Shown in pieces: positions 57,166-64,000 of a stretch of DNA of 64,000 nucleotides. The notes below the pieces were generated by a model. That model had not been told where the DNA came from, searched no databases, and saw only the letters and a list, made by a program, of their open reading frames with translations. Every line of letters starts with the position of its first letter. The first letter of the stretch is position 1. The translations under genes were made by a program, and so were the position numbers. The stretch spans positions 249,097 through 313,096 of the forward strand of contig JAKSZT010054335.1 of NCBI GenBank assembly GCA_026826555.1, written 5' to 3'. Source of the DNA: Tolypeutes matacus. Lineage: Eukaryota; Chordata; Mammalia; Cingulata; Chlamyphoridae.

Positions 57166-57671
57166 ATACCAAAGCTGATTGGATGAAGTGAAGGCAGTGG
57201 TCAGAGGGAAATTTATATTGTGAAATGGCTCCATTAAAAAAGAAGATCATGAATCAATAACCTAACTTCACGCCTAAAAAAACTCGAACAAGAAGGGCAA
57301 ATTAAACTGAAAGTTAGAAGGAAGGAAATAGTAAAGACTAGAGCAAATATATATGAAATAGACTAGAAAAACAATACAGAATCAAAAAACCAAAAGTTGG
57401 ATTTTTGAACATATCAATAAAAATTAACAAACCTTTAGCCAGACTGATAAAGAACGAAAGAGAGAGAACACAGCTAAAATCTAGAATGAAAGTTGGGACA
57501 TTATTTTATAGAAATTAAAAGGATAAGAGGATACTATGAACAATTATATGCAACCAAATTAGAAAACCTAGATGAAATGGGCAAATTCCTGGAAACATAC
57601 CAATTACCCAATCTGATACAAGAAGAAATAGAAAATCTCAACAGACATATAACAAGTAAAAAAAGGGAATC

Positions 57672-57778
57672 AACAGGGGCAGATGTGGCTGAAATGGTTG
57701 GGCGTCTGTCTGCCATATGGAGGGACCTGGGTTCGATCCCCGGGACCTCCCGGTAAAATAAAAATAAAAAAAAAAAAG
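57672..57778 (+). repeat. Short SINE (CAGATGTGGCTGAAATGG class)
   Basis: The TSD AAAAAGGGAATCA lies at about 57659-57671 and 57779-57791, within the L1 ORF2. Confidence 0.93.
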
Positions 57779-57984
57779 AAAAAGGGAATCAGTAATAAAA
57801 AATCTCCCAAAAAGTAAAGTCCAGGACCAGATGGTTTCACTGCTGAATTATACCAAACATTTAAACCCTTCTCAAACTCTTCCAAAAATATAGAAGAGGA
57901 GGGAGTATGTCCTAGAAACTCATTCTACGATGCCAGCATTATCCTGACACCAAAGCCAGATAAAGACAGCACAAGAAAAAGAAA

Positions 57985-58557
57985 AGGATCAAATATGGCA
58001 ACTTCCTTTTTCTCTGTGTGTGTCTGTCTCTGTTTATATTGGATCCAGCAAGAGGACAGAGACTCGACTTGATTCATGCCTCACTGATGTAGTCCAATCA
58101 AAAAGGTCTCATAGGGAAGCAGATGTGTCTCAACCAGTTGGGCACCTGCCTTCCACGTGGGAGGTCCCAGTTTTGGGTCCTGGTGCTTCAGAAGAGCAGA
58201 TGCCGCACCTGCCACAATGAGCACTGCTGTAACGAACAGACGCCTAAATGAGCAGATGCCACAAGCCAGCAAATGCCACCGCCCACAGGGAGCAGATGTG
58301 GCTCAGGCCGCTGGGCACTCGCCTCCCACGTGGGAGGCCCCAGGTTCGGTTCCCAGTGCCTCCTGGAGAAGGTGAGCAAACAATGAGCAGGTAGACAAGA
58401 GAGCCATCTGGGGGAAGGGGGAGATAAATAAAAATAAATAAATAAAAAGTAAATAAATAAATCTTTAAAAAAAAAAAGGTCTCATACCCACAGGAATGGA
58501 TTAGTTTAAAAACATAATCTTTTTCTTTTGGGAATTCACCAAATTCAAACTGTCAAT
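57985..58557 (-). mobile_element. Partial MaLR-type LTR, antisense, at an L1 deletion junction
   Basis: CTGATGTAGTCCAATCAAAA and, after the SINE, CACAGGAATGGATTAGTTTA with TTCAAACTGTCA parallel 19260-19418 in the antisense LTR. The interior is missing. Flanking L1 positions are far apart in ORF2, so an L1 deletion coincides. Confidence 0.65.
58114..58474 (+). repeat. Composite SINE with two tRNA-like heads
   Basis: Heads at 58114-58190 and about 58288-58368. The TSD AAAGGTCTCATA brackets the whole (about 58102-58113 and 58475-58486). The linker is distinctive (GAGCAGATGCC repeated). Confidence 0.9.
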
Positions 58558-59345
58558 AGCCATTAAAGAATATAAATTGAATCTTTTTTGAAACTATAAT
58601 GAGATACCACTTTACACCCACTAGGATGGCTATTATTTTAAAAATGGAAAATAACAAGTGTTCAGTAGGATGCAGAGATGTAGGAACCCTTACATTGTTG
58701 GTGGGAATGTAAAATGGTACAGTCACTGTGGAATACAGTTTGTTGGTTCCTCAGAAAGTTAAACATAGACTTACCATATGACTCAGAAATTCCACTCCTA
58801 GGTATATATTCTCATGAATTGAAAACAGGTACTCGGATGGATTTTTGTACACCAGTGTTTATAGCAACGTTATTCACTATAGCCAAAAGGTGGAACCAAC
58901 CCAAGTGTCTATGAACAAATGAATGGATAAAAAAGAGCTATATCCCTACAATGGAATATTATTCAGCCATAAAAAGAAGTGAAGTGCTGGTACATGCTAC
59001 AACATGGATGAACCCTGAAGATATCATGCTGAGTGAAATAAGCCAGGCACAAAATGATTTCTCTAGATGAAATACTTAGAATAATCAAATTCATGCAGAT
59101 AAAAGCAGAGTAGCGGTTATACTGGGTGGGGATAAGGGAAAATGGGGAGTTATTGATAAATGAGTAGGAGTTTTGGTTTGAATGATGAAAATAGTCTGGA
59201 AATAGATATTGTTTAAAGTTACACTGTCTTGTCATTGTACTTAATGTCAAAGAATTGACCTTTTAAAATGATCCTTATGTTATATATATTTCACTACAAT
59301 TAAAAACAATTGTATAAAAAGTTTATATGAGGTTCTAGAATAAAA

Positions 59346-59678
59346 TTTAAAAAAAAAATTTTTTTTAAACATTCTCCTACCATACATACAACCCATCCGT
59401 TTCACTCCTAGGTATTCCCAAGAGTAATATAAGCATATATCCACATATATTCACACTAGTGTTTGTGTGTGACTGCTCATAACAACTTCATTCACATTCA
59501 TTCCTCCATCCCCAACAGCTTCTCAATTTTGCATTCTGCTTGTTCATACTCTAAAACAGTAGAGTCTGCTAGTATTTACCGAAAGAGGATGGTGTATATG
59601 CCTCAGAGTGAGAGGAATGAAAATTCTCTCAAGGTCTAGGCTTTTGTGAAGCTGCCTGTGACAGGTGAAGTGCTGTAA
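59346..59678 (+). other. MAP4: MAP4 intron, unassigned
   Basis: AT-rich; 59390-59480 has L1-like words but nothing I can assign. Confidence 0.4.
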
Positions 59679-59679
59679 A

Positions 59680-59825
59680 GGAGTGGTTCTCAAATCAGCC
59701 ACATCAGCATCTCCTAGAAACCACAGTGGAACTTCTAAGAGCCCGGCAATCTGTGTCTTAACAAGCCTCTATGGTAATTCAGATATATTCTAAATTTTGA
59801 AAACAATTCCTTAAAGAGTGGAATC
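59680..59825 (+). mobile_element. MER5A-like hAT DNA transposon remnant
   Basis: GTGGTTCTCAAATCAGCCAC, CATCAGCATCTCCTAGAAA, GGCAATCTGTGTCTTAACAA and a closing TTTTGAAAACAATTCC follow MER5A order. Confidence 0.78.
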
Positions 59826-59829
59826 CTCA

Positions 59830-60195
59830 CTTGGCCTGACCAACTTTGCTTATTTATCTGTGACACATCCTTTCGGATGCCAGCTGTTCAACTTGTCCCA
59901 TTCAGAGAGCTTTTGAAGTACAGTTTTCTTCATGATATCCACATGTAGTGATAAATTACTTTTTACCTATTCTCGCATTAGCTGAGCTTTTTCCCTTTTA
60001 AGTAACCAAAATGAATGCCTACTATGTAAATGTATCTGTTCTTTCACCTCTTAGTGTGTTATAGAGTTGAATATTAGTTGTCCTTTTAATTTTATATATT
60101 TTTGACTGACTGATTTACATAATCAAATCTTAGAGAATAAGGAATTATATATTATTAACTCATAACAAATGAATTAATAAATATTTATTGATTCC
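59830..60195 (+). other. MAP4: MAP4 intron, unique
   Basis: No recognised repeat. Confidence 0.5.
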
Positions 60196-60199
60196 CTAC

Positions 60200-60428
60200 T
60201 GTTTTAGTTTCCTAGCAGCCAAAACAAATACCATGCCATGGGTTGGCTTAAACAATGGGAAGTATTTGGCTCATGGTTTTGAGCTAGAAGTCAAAAACTG
60301 AGGCGCCATCAAGGCGGTACTTTTCTTCCAGAAGGCTGTGGTGTCCTGGGGCTTTCTGCCCACGATCCTTGGTCCTTAGCTTTTCTATCACATGGCCATC
60401 TTTTTAGCTTCTGGATGCTCTCTCTGGC

Positions 60429-60459
<31 letters not shown>

Positions 60460-60625
60460 GACTTAAGTAATAAATAGAATTAAGACGCATTCTGATTCAG
60501 CTGGGCCACATCTTAATTAATGTAACCTCATCAGAGGTCCTATTTAGAAGAGTTCATACCCTCAGGATTGGATTAATTCTAAGAACATGTTTTTCTGGGG
60601 TACCACATAGCTCTAAACCACCACA
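60200..60625 (-). mobile_element. Solo MaLR/MLT1-type LTR, antisense
   Basis: 426 bp, TGTTTTAGTTTCCTAGCAGC to CTAAACCACCACA, with the duplication CCTAC/TCTAC (60195-60199 and 60626-60630). Contains a (CT)n run at about 60428-60452. It lies 160 nt upstream of a MAP4 exon. Confidence 0.84.
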
Positions 60626-60784
60626 TCTACCATGTGCAATCACATGTTATCTCAACTTATTCAACTTAACTATTGACCACACACATGTAACTAATGATTA
60701 ATGTTTCTCACGGGAGCATAAGGAACATTAATCTTTTTGGTAGTATTCACTAAGAATGAGTTTTGGATTCCTTCTTTATTCCAG

Positions 60785-60898
60785 ATCCCTTTATGATGCA
60801 CCATGATGACAGCCTGGCAGATTTGCTCTTTCTCCCCAGTGGAACAACAAATGCCTTAACATTTACAGAACAAAAGGATCACTCAAAAGACAGTTATG
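60785..60898 (+). CDS. MAP4: MAP4 internal coding exon (DPF...DSLADL segment)
   Basis: This 114-nt exon follows an acceptor reading TTATTCCAG that ends at 60784; the donor GTATGG begins at 60899. With the G left over from the previous exon, the first codon is Asp (G|AT), followed by Pro-Phe and the acidic block [11 protein letters not shown]. It ends with Asp-Ser-Tyr plus the first base of Gly. Human MAP4, as I recall it, reads DPFKMYHDDDLADLVF here, so length and frame are preserved although several residues differ. The exon is symmetric in phase and has no stop. The segment is Asp-rich and of low complexity, as expected for the part of MAP4 that projects from the microtubule rather than binding it. 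A MaLR LTR lies 160 nt upstream. Confidence 0.95.
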
Positions 60899-61114
60899 GT
60901 ATGGTTTATCCAACTGGATTTATTCTTTAACTCCAAACCATCATTGTGGCCTTTCGCTCATCATCTTAGGCAAAATCATGTTTAGGCATTCTGGCTATGA
61001 CAAAGCATTCTCTGTAGTTAGTCAAAGGAGAGCATTCACAGATGGGCAGCTCAGAAACTGCTTACCTCCTCGTCATGGGACTTGGAGTCCTATAATCTAG
61101 GACCCCGTTCTGTC
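60899..61114 (+). other. MAP4: MAP4 intron, unique, downstream of the third exon
   Basis: Donor GTATGG then unique sequence. Confidence 0.6.
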
Positions 61115-61350
61115 TCCACATGAAACAGCTCATGGCCTTAGATAATTTACTTATCCTCCCTAAACTTTGGTTTCTTTATCTATAAAACAGGGCCAGCACT
61201 ATTCTTGTAATTTTTTTTTCTTTTTTCTTCTTTATTTTTATTTATTTTTTGTTCAGCACTTTTCTTAAAGGTTGTAGTGATGACTAAATGAAATTATGTG
61301 CAACCACTTAGCATAGTGTCTGGCACATAGTAAATATTAAACAGATCTCA
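61115..61350 (-). repeat. MIR SINE, antisense, with an AT-rich interruption
   Basis: GGCCTTAGATAATTTACTTA, CTTTGGTTTCTTTATCTATA and, after an AT-rich stretch, GATGACTAAATGAAATTATG and TAGTGTCTGGCACATAGTAA follow reversed MIR. Confidence 0.72.
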
Positions 61351-61488
61351 GTTATCAATAATAGTATCCTCAGTTCTTGTTTGGATAACTTTTAACATGA
61401 ATATGGTCAGGTTACTCATCATCTATAAGTCCCACTTCAAACAATGCTTATAATTTTGTATTTGTAAAGATCCTGACTAGTAATATAT

Positions 61489-62332
61489 ATATATATTTTT
61501 TAATATGCTTTTTTATTTTTATTTTTTAAAAGAAACTTAGATTACATAAATGTTACACAAAAAATATAGGGGATTCCCATATGTCCCCCTCCCTAGCCCT
61601 CCCACATTTTCCCACAACAGCAACATCCTTCATTAGTGTGGTACATTTGTCACAATTGATGAACACATCTTGGGGCATTGCCACTAAGCAATGATTATAG
61701 TTTACATTGTAGTTTACACTCTCTCCCGCACATTTTTGCAAGTTATTACATGATATACAATAGCCTGTATCTGTCATTGAAATGTCATTCAGGATAATTC
61801 CCAAGTCCCCAAAATGCCCCCAAATTACACCTATTTTTCCCTCTCCCTCCGCTCAGAACCTCCAGTGGCCACTGCCTCCACATCCATGATAAAAGTTCTT
61901 CCATTGCTAGGATCACAACAAGTCTACAGTAGAACAACTGTAAGTCTCCTCTAGCCCATCGTCCATTCCCCAGCCCTGAGGATTCTGCGATGGTAATGCC
62001 CATGCCACCTCTAATTGAGAGGGGGCTTAGGTCCCATGGGGCAGATGGATGGGAGTTTCTTGCTTGCAGTTGCAGTCTCTTTCTGTTCTTTGAGATAGTC
62101 ATTGTCAGTCGTCTTCTCCTTGTTAGTTGTCCTGGGTGAGTCCAATGAACTGGAGAGTAGGTGTTGCAAGTCAGTTGAGATTCAGGGCCCAACTGGCACA
62201 TGGACAGCCCAAAGATTTAGGTCTCTTGGACATTCAATTATCAACTCTAGTACTAACTATAGGTTCAAATAGAGGGATAGCAGAGCCATGCGTAGGGAAA
62301 ACACAACTGAGTCCAACTCTTGTCACACTGGG
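61489..62332 (-). mobile_element. Unclassified LINE-like 3' region, copy C (longest), antisense
   Basis: T-rich head with the start AAACTTAGATTACATAAATG; CTAGTAATATAT is duplicated at both ends (about 61478-61489 and 62335-62346). About 840 bp, the longest of the four related copies (A-D). On the - strand, frames 61785-62201 (138 codons) and 61553-61804 (83 codons) overlap and have counterparts in copy A. The poly-A end, 5' truncation and TSD show target-primed retrotransposition. The parent is probably a xenarthran L1 3' region; I do not recognise it. Confidence 0.72.
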
Positions 62333-62412
62333 GAGCTAGTAATATATTTCATTTATGCTTTTCTTTGAACTGAATATCTCTTGGTAGAAGGACATTAAAA
62401 GAGTTGACTATT

Positions 62413-62604
62413 GGGGAGCAGATGTAGCTCAAGTGGCTGAGTGCCTGCTTCCCATGTACAAGGTCCTGGGTTTGATCCTTGGTACCTCCTAAAAACAAAC
62501 AAAAACAACTGTCATTAGGGAGTGGATGTAGCTCACTAGTTGATCACCGGCTTCCCATGTACAAAGTCCTGGGTTAAATCTTGGTACCTCCTAAAAAAAA
62601 AAAA
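62413..62604 (+). repeat. Dimeric SINE (two tRNA-head monomers, one TSD)
   Basis: Monomers at 62413-62492 and 62519-62595. The linker is CAAACAAAAACAACTGTCATT. AAAAGAGTTGACT lies on both sides (62397 on, and about 62605 on). Confidence 0.9.
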
Positions 62605-62619
62605 AAAAGAGTTGACTGT

Positions 62620-63551
62620 TGATGCCATCCATCTAGTCTCCTGATTTATTGGTTTTGGCTTTGACTCCTGTTCTTTCAGCTTATCAGCTAGTCAGTCATC
62701 TAATTGTGTTGATTTCTTTCTTTACAGCATCATTCTTCTATTCCCATCTGTTTCCTCTGCTTTTCACTAGTGAAACTCCCTATGCTGCATATGTAGATCT
62801 CCTTATCAGCCTTCCTGAGCCCTTTCTAATCCATTCTGAATATACCTGCTATATTGATCACCTGAAACTCCATTCTGTATTTATCGTGATATTTTCATGA
62901 TGAAGACCTTAAAAGGCATCCTATTTTCTTTCTCTTCAATTCTAAATTTCGGTTTGGCTTTCAAGGTCCCTCTTCTATTGTTTGTTCTAATTTTATTTTC
63001 CAAAATTCTCATTCTTTTGGCATTTTTGTGCCTTTTCTTTGCTTAGAATGTTCTCCATCCTTGAAATTGACTTCCGTCCTCTCTTTCTGCTCTTGCTTCT
63101 CCTCTGATTTGTCTAGTTTTTAATAATTTACAAAAGCATTTTCACAATATTGTATTCTAATGTTGAAAAGGGAAGTGTTAATGGCGTTTTACAGATAAGG
63201 AAATTAGGGCTCATAATTACTTACTATACACTACATTACATAGGTTGTGATATTGGAGCTGGAGCTCAATTTTGGTATTTTTAATCTTTGTAATCGATAT
63301 AGAAGTCAGCCAATAACTAGTGATTAATGGCACTACAAAGGTATAGTAATACTATACCTTCTGGAAACTGCTAGCCAAAACCTGAAGAATATCAGCAGTT
63401 TTTCCTTTAAAATTTTCTTGCTTTGTTTTTCATTGGTTCTTAGGTCTATGTCTTCATGGCAACATACACAGCTGAATTTAAAAGTCAAATAGCTTTTTTC
63501 CCCAGTGTTGACCAAGTTTTAGAAGTGTGTTTGTTTGTGTTTTAATATTAG
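62620..63551 (+). other. MAP4: MAP4 intron, possibly with a very old LINE remnant
   Basis: 62640-63120 has the pyrimidine-rich look and words (GAATGTTCTCCATCCTTG) of a decayed L2/CR1-type 3' region, but I cannot align it confidently. 63120-63551 shows nothing until the splice acceptor. Confidence 0.4.
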
Positions 63552-63689
63552 GTATGCCTCCCTGTGATACATTTGCTCTAGCAACTGGTGGTGTATCTCA
63601 GGGGTGGTCTATGGAAGACCCAAATTCTCCACCCTCAGCATCCTTTATTTCTCCAGAGTCTATTATACAACCTCTGCAGTCCACAGCAG
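63552..63689 (+). CDS. MAP4: MAP4 internal coding exon ([18 protein letters not shown] segment)
   Basis: This 138-nt exon lies after an acceptor AG at 63550-63551 (TTTTAATATTAG, a rather weak pyrimidine tract) and before the donor GTAAGT at 63690. The first two bases complete the Gly begun in the preceding exon, then Met-Pro-Pro-Cys-Asp-Thr and [18 protein letters not shown], ending Gln-Ser-Thr-Ala plus one base. The order Ser-Tyr-Gly-Met, Cys, Gln-Gly-Trp-Ser, Asn-Ser-Pro, Ser-Phe matches mammalian MAP4 as I remember it. It is rich in Ser and Pro, consistent with the phosphorylated projection domain. It again starts and ends in phase 1. The large next MAP4 exon lies beyond the window end. 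Confidence 0.94.
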
Positions 63690-64000
63690 GTAAGTTATTA
63701 GCATTCTCCTCTATCAGTTAATGTATACAATATCAATAATCGATATATGTCATCAGGCTTTTTTTTTTTTTCTTAGCAGCTTACTCTGGATATAGATAAA
63801 AATTTCAGAACTGTCACAAATGTTTTAAAGCTTATATTACTGGAAGAATTATAGTTGATAAATTAACACTTTCAGGTCAGTGGGAAAAGTAAATCCCTTC
63901 TTAATTCAGTGCAGATTTAGAACTCTGTTTTTTCTTGATAGAATAAGTAGTCAGCTTTCTCACAAGGTTCCCTTTCTGAAGCTAATTGTGTACCTTGTTT
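63690..64000 (+). other. MAP4: Start of the next MAP4 intron
   Basis: Donor GTAAGT followed by AT-rich intron to the window end. I see no recognisable repeat apart from a T-run near 63758-63770. Confidence 0.8.

Larger units (their letters stand above)
53545..59345 (+). mobile_element. Near-full-length degenerate L1, sense, in the 7.9-kb MAP4 intron
   Basis: The 5' UTR starts near GGGAAAATGGTGGAGTAGGA (53558). ORF1-like sequence spans about 54350-55330 (GGACACCATGAAGCATACCA; GAAACGATGGAAGCCAGAAA). The inter-ORF region runs to about 55830 and the ORF2 endonuclease part from about 55850. RT-proximal ORF2 runs to about 57985, where an LTR fragment and a deletion intervene. The C-terminus resumes at about 58590, with the 3' UTR to about 59345. 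Seven SINE insertions lie inside if dimers are counted once. All frames are broken. Confidence 0.86.

Noticed and set aside
52733..63689. MAP4 exons as a processed pseudogene
   Set aside because: Exons are separated by introns with proper splice sites and have intact frames, so this is the gene locus.
1..64000. CRISPR array, prokaryotic operon or phage
   Set aside because: The interspersed repeats are SINEs with TSDs and poly-A tails, not regular direct repeats with spacers. Gene structure is spliced and the repeats are mammalian.

Overview
This window is mammalian nuclear DNA: introns and small exons of one protein-coding gene on the + strand, buried in retrotransposons. The repeat content points to a xenarthran (armadillo, sloth or anteater). 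The commonest repeat is a tRNA-derived SINE with a head like GGGAAGCGGCTGTGGCTCAA and a tail of (AATAAA)n then poly-A. This matches the DAS-type SINEs known from armadillos. Several copies are nearly identical to each other and have intact target-site duplications (TSDs), so the family was recently active. Older layers (L2, MIR, MER5A-like hAT elements, MaLR and ERVL LTRs, old L1) are shared with other placental mammals.

The gene is MAP4, microtubule-associated protein 4. Four consecutive constitutive exons are visible: 8430-8498, 52733-52855, 60785-60898 and 63552-63689 (69, 123, 114 and 138 nt). All have canonical AG and GT borders, are multiples of three, and begin and end in phase 1. Together they encode 148 codons of the acidic N-terminal projection region, upstream of the repeat-rich and microtubule-binding parts, which lie outside the window. 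The introns are 44,234, 7,929 and 2,653 nt. A fifth, alternative terminal exon probably begins at 10531. A consensus branch site, a very long pyrimidine tract and an AG precede a frame that adds Glu-Ala and stops. About 2.7 kb of almost repeat-free sequence follows, up to paired AATAAA signals near 13250-13268. This fits a short MAP4 isoform lacking the microtubule-binding domain.

Layout: 1-7800, L1 pieces in both orientations with SINEs. 7800-13500, unique sequence with the first exon and the alternative terminal exon. 13500-17340, SINEs in unique intron. 17340-23290, antisense L1 sequence split by SINEs, a MaLR LTR and an unclassified LINE-like repeat. 24260-26565, MER5A-like, MIR/L2-like and a long L2. 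29362-35895, an antisense ERVL-type provirus with both LTRs, itself interrupted by an LTR, an L1, a hAT element and a SINE. 38600-52550, stacked L1 copies and SINEs. 52733 onward, exons separated by a near-full-length degenerate L1, a MaLR LTR, MIRs and another LINE-like copy.

I found no bacterial genes, CRISPR arrays, rRNA or functional tRNA genes. The most interesting items are the alternative MAP4 3' exon, a recurrent dimeric SINE with a shared linker, the two-LTR ERVL provirus, and an unclassified LINE-like 3' region with a reading frame shared between copies.
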